Below, one piece after another: positions 11,646 to 25,200 of a stretch of 64,000 nt of DNA. The stretch spans positions 62,001-126,000 of the forward strand of contig NOWV01000192.1 in assembly GCA_003344405.1 (NCBI GenBank). Reading direction: 5' to 3'. The translations under genes and the position numbers were made by a program. Positions within the stretch are counted from its first letter, which is position 1. The number at the start of each line of letters is the position of its first letter. The notes under the pieces were generated by a model, which did not search any database, was not told where the DNA came from, and saw only the letters and a program-made list of their open reading frames with translations. Source of the DNA: Trichoplax sp. H2 (taxonomy: Eukaryota; Placozoa; Uniplacotomia; Trichoplacea).

Positions 11646-12934
11646 ATATAAGTTGATAGAAACGAAATAAATGATATCTTAGAATCAAGATTTTATTGCA
11701 AAGTAGGCGTTAACTGCTATAAAATTACAATTTGACAAGTGATTACAAGCTTCAAGTCGTTATGAAAGCCAATTTATCACTGCGTGTGTTTCACAATCAC
11801 ACTTATGACACAGTCTTCACTAGTTTCTAAGACCATTTACTTTTACTTATTCAACTTTATTATTATGGATATTGTATCAAATCCTAAAATATTGTGCTCT
11901 GCATTAGTTATCTGCACTATAAATGCTACTAATTTCTGCTTCGCTTTTTCTTTGAATGTTAGATTTCATGCTAGTACTTTCTCGTATTACTTCACGACTA
12001 TTTACAAGCTGTTCTACCGTAACTGCCATGGCCAACGCCATTACATTCTAAAACAAAGTATCCCCTTCCTAATAAAGCCTTTTTGCAATTCTTTGCATGG
12101 CATCATATGTTGTTTTACTTTATTTAATTTGATTTAAAATATCAATTAAATGGATTCGGCCTATTACACTGCTATAAATTCAGTTTTCGGCTTAAAGTCT
12201 AACGTCAGTCACTTAATATTATTATTACTGAACAATATAAAAAATATGGTCAGTGCGATCAGATCGGTCAAATTGTATTGTAAACAATTTTTATTCATGA
12301 ACAATTTTATGCATTGTGGAAAAGAATCTAGGAAATCTTCTCTTACATTAAGTACATGAAGTAATTTTTACAAATTTTACTGCCAAAATTTCGTAACTAT
12401 GTCTTGCTATTATGCATTTAATAGTTTCTTAACGTCTTCATCATATTGAAGCAAATAAAGTGAGAAAGAGTTTCTACTTATGAATAGATGAAATATTGCA
12501 TTTTCTTTGAATAATGAAATTATTTTTTTGATTAAATTTGAAAGGTGTAACATTCAATACAGATTGGCAGATGTTACAGCAATTCAAGTATGCCTCCTCA
12601 TTAGATATTATAGTAATATTTAATTTAGGTAAATTTTGATAATTCTAAAATTAATGATTAATTTTAAAAGTATATGGTAGCTAATATTAATCGACTTCCA
12701 GCCAAATTTTACAATTTTAAATAGCTTAAAAGTAGACTATACGGTATATGTTATTATGAAAATATTTCATAAATGAACGTAACACAAACTAACTGTCTAA
12801 ATTAAGTTAGGCATTACATATCTGTGCTTTGACTAGTGAATTTGAATGATAAATTGCAATAGCTAAATTGATTTAATTGAAGGCTAGTGTTGCTAATTAT
12901 AAATTTTAACTACTATAGAAACGTATGCGAAACC

Positions 12935-13137
12935 AATATATAGTGTGATAAAGTTAGTTCTTATGTTTAGTTTTTAACACAAATTAAAGGCGTACTTGTT
13001 GTGGTAAGCGCGTAGAATTAGGAACAAGTATTTCCAAGAATTTCTTAATCGGACTTGATGCCCAAATACCTAGTTCAGAGACAAGATCACAGATTCGTTT
13101 TCCAGTAATCTTATTTTAAAACTAATTTGTGTTAGCA
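12935..13137 (+). repeat. Decayed A/B-type element end abutting gene 2 start
   Basis: Diverged sequence with GTGATAAAGTTAGTTCTTAT, TTTTTAACAC, AAGGCGT and a terminal AGATTCGTTTTCC...AACTAATTTGTGTTAG. It resembles the right ends of elements A and inverted B. It stops seven bases before the gene 2 ATG, so the 5' leader/promoter of gene 2 seems to be made of it. Confidence 0.45.
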
Positions 13138-13144
13138 AGGCAAA

Positions 13145-13208
13145 ATGAAACTTCTTAATACGTTAATCTGGCTAATCATTTTCTCAAGCTGCAAGCTACA
13201 AGTTTTAG
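13145..13208 (+). CDS. Gene 2 exon 1: signal peptide
   Basis: ATG at 13145 opens MKLLNTLIWLIIFSSCKLQ, a short basic start followed by a hydrophobic core, typical of a secretory signal peptide. The exon ends with one base of the next codon (phase 1) at a GTAAGA donor. Gene 3 has a first exon of exactly the same length (64 nt) and phase, which supports this start. The codon is preceded almost directly by a decayed element end (see 12935-13137). Confidence 0.8.
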
Positions 13209-16200
13209 GTAAGAACTTTTTAGGCTCAATATTTCCATTCATAATCAAGCTCAAAATAAGTGCTGCAGTGACTGCAATGGAGGGTTCGATGCGTCGGATG
13301 ATGCGTGTTTAGTCACCATACAGAGTATTGTACAAGGAGTTTAAGATAAGAGACTACTTTATTGTAAAGATAGAAATTAAGGTACAGTGTGAGAGCTAGC
13401 GTAGATCAACATACAAGCTGTCGTGAAGCAGCGCGTAAAATACTAAGGCACAAATAGTTCTAGGGTAGAAAATGCCAGCATTTATATCTATTGAGTTAGA
13501 GTACTTGCATAGAACAGGATTGTAGAACTAGATATAAGAAATTCCATAACAGGTTACAGAATAGCGGATGATCGTAGAAAATTGTGAGGACTGTAATCGC
13601 CAAATGCAACAAGCTATATTTGAATGTAGAGCAAACAGTTTGTGAATTTGTCTATATTTAAGAGCAAAACAAAATATCTATATTTAAGAGTAGCTTACAG
13701 TTACAGTACAATCCCAAATACACTACATTGACAGAAAAGCGAAAAATTTTCTCATTCTAGTCTTTGAAATATAAAGTATCGATACCAAATTACAGAGCAA
13801 AGCTGCAGATTAGGTCCGACCATATTTTGCTTTCATATATAAAATTTATCGTTGTAGAATTAAATACATCATAGATTATTGGCACGTATAATTCAGATTA
13901 TCTTACTTTATGTTTTTTAAATGAAATGTAGATAAAATACGAGCACTATAGTATATTTACCAGATTGTCAAAATTTCGATATAAATATCTGAAAGATTAA
14001 ATTGCTTACCAGCGCAACAGAGATGCCAACAAACGGTATCTTCAACCATCATTTCGTTAGTTTTGTGTCATTATTTCTCTACCTTTATAATATCCAATGT
14101 ATCATAGAAGGCATACTTATCTTAGCCGCTATAAAAAAGTTCAGACCACATTTTAAGACCTATGTTCTATAATTTATTAAATAAGATAAAGTAATCGAAA
14201 TAAATGTATACGAAAGTTTGCAGTAATTCGAAATTGTGCTAATCATATTAATTTTAGTATACAAGTCAGTATAAATGCAACCTTCACTTCTACCCTATAT
14301 TATTATATTAAGTAGATTTTGTATTCTCTTAAGTTCAGAATCCGCTGACTCAAAATTTGAGTTATTAAATTTGAGCAAATTTCAAACCGACACAAAATAG
14401 ATCAGCATCGCGTGTAGCTTAGAAGTATCGTCTATTACTTTTCCACCGATCAGGGAAGAATTCTCTTTGTTTCTTTATAAGAACATAAAAACAGCTAAGA
14501 TACATTAAATATCAATTTATAGGCTTTTTGTAAACAATTCCATATAACTATCCAAATCATATTCAAGATTTCCTTTACAGTATTCTGATAATAAAGACAA
14601 AATTAGTATATAGTTCAAAAAAGTAATTTTATACGGCTGGCAGCTACAACTTATTACAGACATAGTAACAGCATAAATACTCTATTACAATTTACCAGTG
14701 ATTATCTTGTCACGAAAGTAATCTTCATGACGTGTACTTTATTTCTATGTTACGTTTTATATATGTTTATATCTCAGAAATATTTTACGGTCTCCTTAGT
14801 TGCAACTTTAGTAGTTAACAGCTGATATCCTTAATTTAGAATTAGATAAATTAAATTAGCCATTGCCAACCAGTTAAGCCTTATTGTATCTATCATCTCC
14901 AAGGTTGTTAAGGTTCAAAGTATAATTCCCAAGTTTAGGGGAAATGTCTTATTATGATAGCTTAATATGTATCTATCACTAGTTAGCCTTCGAGAGCTGA
15001 CCAAAACTGTATTATCCACTCCAACTTGATCTCAGTTTCAATCTCAAAGTGCTGCAGTAGTAGAAACTAACTTATTCCAATATCCACCGCTAGTAAGAGA
15101 TAAACAATAGCGTTTACAGTTAAGGCCTTTGTTAAACCAGAAAATAGGAATAGCACAGTATTTCTAACTACAACTTAAAGGAGACTTTCTTTTAAGTAAG
15201 ATATCTAGCCCTTTATATAGTTTTATGACTTTACGCCGTACATACAGGTGCTAAGGCTAGTTTATATCCAATGTAATATAATTACTATAATCTTATAAAT
15301 CTTACAACATTAATACTAACAGCGCATTAAGATGTTATTTTACCGTAGTAAAGCTCGTTAATTAATCGTATTTATCACATCAGCTACTTATTACTTCTCC
15401 AAGGTGGCACAAATAAATATTTGGCCTCCGCCATCTTAGTTATTGCTAACATGCTATATGCATGCTCTAGTTATCGATTAACCATTTATAATTTTCTTAG
15501 CTTAGCATATTATCAGTCTAACAATGACGTAAGTGTCACAAAACAGCTTTGCAAGAAGATAACCTAACATACGATCAATAAGTCAATCCCTTGAACTATG
15601 TGTTAAGGAATGATATCTGTACTATTAGAAAACTTTCGCTCTACTAGCAGACTACACAAAGACTTAGATGCATCGTATTTTACGTTAAACACCAAGTTTA
15701 AAAATTAATTTTATAATACGATACATTGCGTTTATATACTCTCCCTCAATAATTTACGAGTCATGGTTAGTACGATTAACTTTGGAATCATTCACTGAAT
15801 TAGACATTAATTTTAGCTATTGCTCGAAAATAACAGTATTTACGAACATAGAAATCTGATGACTAAACACAGAATAGTCTGACTACGATATGTCCTATCG
15901 CGAGACATTTCCACGATAATTTACAATCTACCATAAGTAAGTTACAATCACAATGATTCGAACTGTAAGTAAATAACTCGCATTCCATAATATAACTATT
16001 AATTTCAGTATATGTATATATGCTACTGTCATATAAAGCCAGTGCTACATTAAAATACCGTATATCCAAATTAGAAGTTAACTAAATAAGGATAAGCTAA
16101 CAAAATTATCTTAACATATATATTTCTACTCTAATAAGTATCTAACACTGTCACAGTAAGACGTCATTATTATTCCCAATTATCACAACACTTGGAGCGA

Positions 16201-19200
16201 GCTCCGTAAACAGTATCTGTTAAACTATTATTAAGTATTGATTATTATAATACCGATACAGTAAATTTAAAAGGATTAGATTGTATCTAATCTGTACTGA
16301 TAGAATCTCTTTAGAGTATTAATTTGGTTAACTTCTAATAGATGAGATGACTTCAGTACTTAAACCTGTTGTAGTTAGCGAAACCTATATAAGCGGTGGG
16401 TTTACCGATACTATATTAGATTAATATTTTTGAACAGGTTTCGAAGGTCTCGCTGAGTTAAACTCTATCTGCTTTGGAGTACCAATTGATTGGTATTTCA
16501 AATAAGAGTAGTGTAGGATAGAAATTACTCTCTCAATCCTTTTTGTAAGTCAGGGCTATTTCTAGCTCGTAACGTATCTTTAACTACTTTATTAATCATT
16601 TCAAGTTAATCAACACCTAACAATAAAGCTTGCTTTAAATTTCTGTATTTTGAATCCGCATTGTAATCATAATTAGCCAAAATTGCCATTAATACAACAA
16701 TTTATAAAGCGACCAACACTGACTAAATATTTTGCTATTATTTGTCTGTGAATTTTCAATCTACTATATTCGTAAGAGACTGACTGTGTATTTGAATGTA
16801 CTTTTATATCATTTGATAGCAGATAACTTTGAAAATAACCAATATTTTACATACATTGAAGGCATTCTTAAATTTACATATATAATATATATAAATAAAT
16901 GTATATTTTATGCCGTAAATTTGCAGCAGTTTCACCATGTCCTCAAAGTTGTTCCTGTCCGATTGACTCTGTCATAAATTGCCAAAATCCGCTCATGACC
17001 ACCTTCCCAATCCTAACAAAAGTTATGGATAAAGTAACTACTTTGTAAGTATGTTGTATATGGTTTACACAGCCGAATATTCATGTATTTTGCATTAAAT
17101 TTTACCCATGTTGAACCATATAGTGCTTTTCAAATTTGTATAACGTAAATTTTAATAGTGTTACGCTATTTTTATTAATCTCAACTCTCTCAATGCTACT
17201 TGAAATAGAGATATCACTGGTACAAGTATTCAACATATACCTAGACACGGCTTGTCTAATTATCCAAATTTGACTTCCCTGTAAGCTAAACGGAAGTTTA
17301 TATAATCGCTCCTCAAAGAAAATCTTTTGCAAAGATAATGATTTTAACGATATACAAAAAATAGTTACCTTATCCATTAATTTTACTAGCAATAAAAATA
17401 GCATATGTCACAGGATTAAAAGTGAAATTTATTGACTTGAGCAGGTATTTATTTAAAAACAAAATAAAAAATGTCGAAGAAGGAACATTTTCAAACTTAC
17501 ATAAATTGCAATATCTGTAAGTGATTGTCAATCCAAATTATACAAATATTGTTAGCCCTAGAATCCATTAATTGAAAATAAAGTTCGTTTCTTATAGTAA
17601 TGATAGCTCCTTTATTTCACTTATTAAAAGCGCCATTGGAAATGTCAGATTAAACAATTACATTCATTTGATTTAAATTCTTTGTATAGATCCTTGTCTG
17701 AAAATCAGTTGAAAATCTTGAATTCTTCTAGAATATTTGATGGATTACTAAATTTGGAATACCTGTAAGCTGTATAAAAGTTTAACACTTAGTACGGTAG
17801 ATCTATATAATTTACTATCAGCATACTTTCCTAATACATAGCTACTGTAATTAGCTAAAATCATTATAAACCTATGAAATTTAAAACTTCAAATTCTAGT
17901 TATAAACGCAGGTAATATAATAAAGCATTATTACATTACTATTTAAAAGAATGCACGTAGTATTTAGGATCTCTAAGTAAGTAAACTCTATGCCGCTACT
18001 TTAAATATATACTATCCATACTTTAATGTATATTAATGATTGATGAAAAATGTAACCTATTGTCTTTTAAGCAAGATTTATTAATAATGTAAATTCGTTA
18101 AGACACGATGCCACGTCCTAAACTAATTTTACTTTGTCTAGGAATCATAGAAATACGTAAAAATAGTGTATTGCGTATTACAAATAGAAAGCGTATTTTA
18201 ACTTTTAACTTATTTATTTCATTAAATTAGGTACTTGCAAAACAATCAAATAGATAGGATTACCAATGGAACATTCCTAAACTTGAATAAGTTAAGATTT
18301 CTGTAAGTTTCGTTATAAATATAATAACGAGATGATCAGGATTAACGGAATATAAATATTGCTGTGCTTTCTACGCTACGTTCATGTAAGATAAATTAAA
18401 AGTTACTGAAATAACTTAAGAAGGTTTACTAGATAGCAGATACTGTAAGATACAGTAAAAATTTTAAGAATATTTAAAACTTTCGTATTTTTTTAGGAAT
18501 TACTATATCTCTATAGTATGTTAACTCTCTTATTTTAACAGTAAAAAAATTAGCTATGGAAATCGGTTTCATCCGCTCTTCAAGGGCCGTAATAATCAAT
18601 TAAATTGTTATCAATATCTGATGCAGGCTTTTGAATGGGAATCTATTAAATTCTTTGAGTTCTTCAATATTTGAAGGATTAAAAAGCCTGAAATCTTTGT
18701 AAGTAAAAAATGTAAATTACTTATATTTAAAATAAATCATTCCATTTTGATTTATTAAATCAGTATTAATTCATATTTCTTAAACATTTCAATACTGGCT
18801 ACATGACATTTGAAATAAAAGTAATTATAGAATACAGCATATATGACAGAAAGAATACATGCAAAAGATAGTCTGTTATTTAGCTATGAATATTCAATGT
18901 AAAGCGTCTAATATATCAGTATCGCTAACGTATACTTTTCAAAAGATTGAAATTTTGAGAATCCTTACCCTTAAAAACTAATATTGAAAGAGGTTTCATC
19001 TTAATGGATTTAGGTACTTGCATTCCAATAGAATTGAAGCAATTAAAGATGGGGCTTTTGAAAGTTTGAACATGTTATCTAATCTGTGAGATTTCAACTC
19101 GAATAATAAGCATAAAACTCTTTTATATTTTATCTATCCAGTTTAAGAAGAATTTACCGAGCATGCCTAAAATTTCATAATTTTAAATTAGGCCATTTCA

Positions 19201-22200
19201 ACATTCTATTCGAGCTGTTGGAAAACTAAGCATTTTCATTTTGATAATCTATATATAGCGATTTATCAGATAACATATTACCTGCTTTAAATTCTTCAAG
19301 ACTGTTTGAGGGATTGGGAAAACTGAAATATTTGTAAGCTACTTAAGCTGTAAGACCGATAACAATAATTTATTGGAAATCGTTTGTAGCTTCCATAATC
19401 TAACTTGCAAGCGTAATATCCATCTTTGTCATTATTCATAACTCTGCAAAATGGCGAGTATATTCAAGCTTATTAAAGACATTGAAGTTTTTAATTAAAC
19501 TTAAAAAATTAGCTATTAACATACTGTAGATCGACAACACTTAGCTAAACGTAAAATACTGAATTTAAAGCACAATTATCTATCAATTCTTAGCCAAGCG
19601 TCAACAATTATAAAATAATAAGTAATTAGACTTAGAATCCATACAATACATACAAGAAAGCACCTTAAAACTTATTTTAGGAATTTATCTGTGTTATTAG
19701 GTATATCTATAATAACAGGATTGAAAAGATCGCAAACGAGCCCTTTGCACAATTAAATAATTTGATAAGGCTGTAAGTAATTTTGTGATGCAACCACTAT
19801 CTAATTATTTGCGAATTAAAATTGGAAGCAATTTTCCTATCTAAGAATTTTAATTTCAGCCATTTCTAAAACGTAACGGTACTTACATTATATAAACTCA
19901 ACCTTAGATCCATCGTATGCTTTTCATAGTCTTTTGTTATTATCCATTGTAGAGACCTAAATGGGAATTTATTGAACACTATTCATCCTGGAATATTTAA
20001 AGGGCTACAAAGATTGATTCACCTGTAAGCTAAATGAAATTTTAAATATTGAAATGTACTAACAGACGTTAAAAATTATTAAGGAGCACAATAATGTCTA
20101 TTCAGTTAGACTGCTAAAAAATAACTTTTCATTAATGTATGCGTATTGCTGTAATGAATTGGTTTTAATCCATTAAGTTTATAATCCACCAACTCGAAAT
20201 TTGATTATAAAAAGTGGGCAGATCTCTAAGATAACACAATTAGGTCAATACTGCATTTAGCCAAAAAGTTTCGTTTATCAATACGTAGCACGCTTATCAG
20301 AGAAAAATTTACTTCTCCTGCTCTCATTAGAATAGTTTTCATTAGCAAAAGATAAACTGGAAAATATTGTAGCTGCAATACGGCACATTTTATAGATTAA
20401 CCGCAAAATAGATATTCTACGATTGGAGGTTTAACGTAATAGAATAATCTAAGTCACATAGTGAAAGCTTACTTAAAATTACTGTAGGATATTAATTATA
20501 CATTGCTACTGAATTAGCTCAATCATTGGAATTGCTAACATGATGTTTGAGATGATGAAATATAGAAGAGTTCATCTCACAGCTATTTATTGTAGAAGAA
20601 AATCCTAAACACATTTTCAGACGATGTGAACATAAATGAATGAAATCGATATCTTACGTAAAAGAAAATTGATTAAGAATTGAGAGGTTGTCGTTATGAA
20701 TTTAGGTACATATACCAAAATAAAATTGTAAGTATCGAAAAAAGAACATTCGCTGGCCTGTATAAATTGACTCACCTGTAAGATGTCTTCTTATATGATT
20801 GATTTCCGGCATTTTCTATTTTAAATTTATTAAGCAATCTTTCTTCGTGCAATAATATTGCAACGGTTATAATTTCTAAACCAGACTTATCTCCTATCTT
20901 ATATGAGTTTATACCACATTTGCCTGCAATGTTCTCATAAATACATGATATAGGTCATTGCAAGGAAATCTTTTGCGAGGTTTGAATTCTCCTGGAATAT
21001 TTGAAGGGATTAGAAGATTACGTCACCTGTAAGCTACGTATAAGTATACTGTAATTACATACCTATGTGAATGGCACATTACAAACTACTGGTATCCATT
21101 ACAGGAAATAAATTAAAAAAATATTAATTCTGTAATTTTTACAATTCTACATCGCTAAAACAATTTTTTTAAGAGTTATGTTGTTTACCGTACAGATAAT
21201 CGATCATTTTGTAAAATGACTTATTATCGCATTTCACTTATAAATAATCAATTACACAATAACTATTTTTGTCTCATTTTACCTATAAAATAATTAATAA
21301 ATAAATTTATTTAGATATTTAGGAAACAATAAGATAGAAAAAATAGTAGACGGAGCATTCGCAGATCTTTACTGGTTAATGACACTGTGAGTAATCACAT
21401 TGTTTGATACATTTAAATAGCTATTAGATATATGCAGAGTAAAGCTCTTGCGTCATTGTATATGCCAAGATAGATTAGGAACAATTTTATATAGCAAATT
21501 TTTTTTCCTGAGGTAGACAACCTAAATAATATTGTAATATTCTTTATTGTTAATGAATTACTCAGTGATTTGAAGGACAATTTATTGAAAGCCTTAAACT
21601 CCCAGAAAATACTGCAAGGATTATATAACTTAAAGTACCTGTAAGTTTAATCTGTTACCATGGGTAAAAAGTAAGGAATATGAGATACTGCAGTAATCAG
21701 TAGCAATTTAATTAATTATTTGCTCGCAATTTCGTACAGTACATTCTGCGAGTTATACATGAAGACTGCTGTTGTGCTTTTAGCCTTCTAGTTAACTAAA
21801 TATACGGTAGATAATTTCGTAATTACGTAAAAAAGCAATGCTATGATAAAGATTTTACTAAGTAATAGGATTGGTTTTATTAATTATAGATACCTAGACA
21901 GAAATCAAATAGAAAGAATTACAGATAAAGTTTTTGCCAATTCTAGATTTCTCTATAAATTGTAAGGTGTAATGAATTGACTATAAGACACACTGCTAAA
22001 AAATACTGCTACCAATATAAATTTGAAAACTTATTTCATTTTGCACCTTATGTAAATTCTCGGCATAACTATTTAAATTATCGTGCGATGATAATTGGAG
22101 CAGAAGCTTTGATAGCAACCTGCTGCTGGCTCTGACTTCTCCAGGAGTATTCCAAGGATTAACAAATTTGCAACAATTGTAAGTCATATTTAAATCATTT

Positions 22201-25200
22201 CCTAGAATAAATAGCTGCAAGTTGTAGCTCTGAAAGCTTCCAATTATCAATGTTTACTTTAATAAGTAATTTTAGTTCAACTACTTTAATTCGTACTATA
22301 TGTTTGAAAATTTCGAAGAGCGAGTGCTCACGCTAATTAGCAATACATTTTATACGGTACGGACTGGATACTAAATAGAAATCTATGATTTACTTTATTA
22401 TATAGTACTTCAGGTATTATCAATAATAAATGAAATTACTGTGTCTCGATAAGTTTCCATTGAGTTTAATCATCTTCGTTCAGGATCTCATATTTCATCG
22501 CAGCATTACAAGCTTACAATAGTATCATTACTCTAGAGTAATTCTTATTTCTTAGGCTACATACTTCTTAATGTAACTGCGATAAAGTGTTTTCAACTAT
22601 CAAACCGAAAACTAGTATTTCTTATAGAATTCACTTTATTACGCAAAATCTTATTTGCCCAGTAATACCAAGGACTATTGTCACGGTACAAACTACCGAG
22701 AAGAATTGAATGACTAAATTAAGTACATGTACATTTATATATGGTGATTACAATTAGTTACTTGCAGTGAGAATTACTGAAGCTATAATGTGGCACATTA
22801 AATTATGTATTACTGCAAATAAAATTCTTATCTAGTAATAGAATACAGATCAAGCCCTTGTAATTGAAATTTTGACAATAAGTAGATTGTAGATGTATTG
22901 AAAGACTCTGTAATCCGATTAGGTAAAATCAGTTAGTACATGTCATTTTCGATAATAATAATTATTGGTACAAGATGTTTCATCAATGTTAGCCACGACC
23001 GAAAGGTATTTAAGCCCGGCGGATGATTGAACAAAATCAGTTCTCTAGTTTTGTGATGTAAAAGCAAAGGCATCTAAGTCGTTGTTAGTATTTAAGGGAC
23101 GCTGAATCACGAAAAGATTAGAAATTTAGAGATTCGTTTTTCGTAAGGCTTGCCGCAAAGCTAATTTGTGACAAATATCCATCTTTAATCATTTATTCAC
23201 AAATTATGCTTGTGTATGCATAACACTTGCATAACATACTTGATGTTAATAAAGCGATGGGAATTTTAAGGCAGATGAGTATTGACTACCAGAAGTAAGA
23301 GAAAGTATATCATTCTTAATCTTACTTAAATTTCTATTGTAATTTGGTTAACCCCTACTACAACGTTTCGTTGAGAGCCATATCATAATCATTAGCCACG
23401 AATTATAATGTAGTATTAACAATATTTAAGTAGATGATGCAGATTGGTACTGCATTCCGTATGTGAGATTGATCATAACTGTTTAAGGAAATACTAAATA
23501 GAGACGATAATAGATATCTGGTCACACTAAAGGATGAATTTAATCTTATAAATTGTATGAAAATCAGCATTAAAATCTAAAAGGTAATGTCTGAACAATG
23601 TTTTATGGACATACGTATGCTGGTATTATAGGTATTTGAATGGAAATAAAATATCCCGAATAGCGGATGGAGTTTTTGCACCATTTCGTAATTTAATCCA
23701 GCTGTAAGTTGCAGTACATTGATAATCAAAATCAGCTAAAATGGCTAGATTACCTACTAATCCTTACCCTAACCCTATTTCTAATAACAATATATTACTC
23801 CTTTCTAATTAATCGTTGATTAAGTGCTCCTTGAATCACTAGGATAATTTCAGAACGTTTTATAAACCAAATGTATTGTTAATATCTGCTTTCTCGTTAC
23901 TATTCGATAATATAGAGGTTACCCTATTTTACTGAACTTAAATTTATTTTCACTTTTCAAGTTTCTGTTCTATAGCATCAATCAGAAGTAATTAATTTTA
24001 GTTACGAATTTCTTACCGATTTTCAGGATGCTTAACGAAAATTCATAAACACACTCATAATTTATCGAAAACGATGCTTTGAACCTTCACTATTGCACTT
24101 TTAAATACCGTTTTAAACCTGTAGTAGATTTATAAAAATTGCAGTAAGTAACATTTAATAATCTGAAAGAAAGTAATGCCGATGTTTAGTCTCTGCTCTT
24201 CGGTTTATACAACGAAAAGTTACTCTAGAATTTGAATTATCTCACCTCACCAGTTTACCTTTCATAGAAAGTCTGTAGTAGCCCTAAAATGTCGATTTTT
24301 ATGTATTACTTGTTAGAATGATTACTTCGTATAATATATGGAATATGTAATAGAAATGAAATTATGATTGAATTTAGAAATTACTTTAAAGATAAGAAGT
24401 GCAGAAAGGAATTTATCATTTTTATGACTAATTAATCTTATAATTTTTCATGCAATGTAATATAATTATTACTAGTCGATTGACAAATAACGGGATACAG
24501 AACTTGCAAAATATAAGCTTTAGGGGCTTAATTAAACTGAGAACCTTGTAAGTCACTAAAAAGCGATCAATGCTATCTCCTGATATTAATAGATTCAGGT
24601 TTTTTGCTAGACTGTAATGTTTGCGTCAGAAATTTCTAAGGAATTTGAATTGTTAGATATATAGAACGGAACAGAATTACGGATATACCGGCTGAAATAC
24701 TAAAGAATATGCCTGAATTGATTAATTTGTAAAGTATTTCAGAGTTCATCAAAATGATTACGCGTACCAGTAATTACGTTACGACCTCCATCAACTTAAC
24801 TAATAGTGTTCTAGCATCTTTATAATGCTTAATTTAGCAATCTATTTAGATATTTAAATATTCCAATATTGAGTTAATGAATACTTTTTTGATTTATACA
24901 AATAAAATAATAGCTATGCAGGCACAAATTTGATTACTAAAATAAGCCACAAGTCTTGGGAAGGCACAACTAAAATAAGGATTATGTAAGACAAGATATT
25001 TCAACACTTTTAATATAAGAGTAGATTGCGTTGTAATCTTTCTGCTTTATGCATAGGTGGTATCAGCTATGTATTTGAAAGTAATTACTATGATAACTAA
25101 CAATACGTGCACGATTTATTTTCTTGTTTCTGGAATAAACCTAGATAAAATATCAGTCGCTATTATGGACGTAATCCAGGGTATAATTCCGTCTTTTATA

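Larger units (their letters stand above)
9910..13144. other. Spacer between gene 1 and gene 2
   Basis: About 3.2 kb without a convincing gene. It should include the gene 1 3' UTR, an element B copy (10920-11297), an element F copy (about 11425-11645) and, immediately before the gene 2 start codon, a decayed element end (about 12935-13137). The longest open frames here (11784-12137 and 12150-12359) have low-complexity, AT-driven composition and no recognisable domain, and are treated as noncoding. Confidence 0.6.

Noticed and set aside
11784-12359. Two + strand frames in the gene 1-gene 2 spacer (117 and 69 codons)
   Set aside because: Composition is hydrophobic, low-complexity and AT-driven. 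No start context, domain or paralog was seen.
16732-16977. 81-codon frame overlapping the gene 2 N-cap
   Set aside because: Wrong register over the LRRNT exon; the correct frame shows the CPQSCSCP cysteine pattern and agrees with gene 3.
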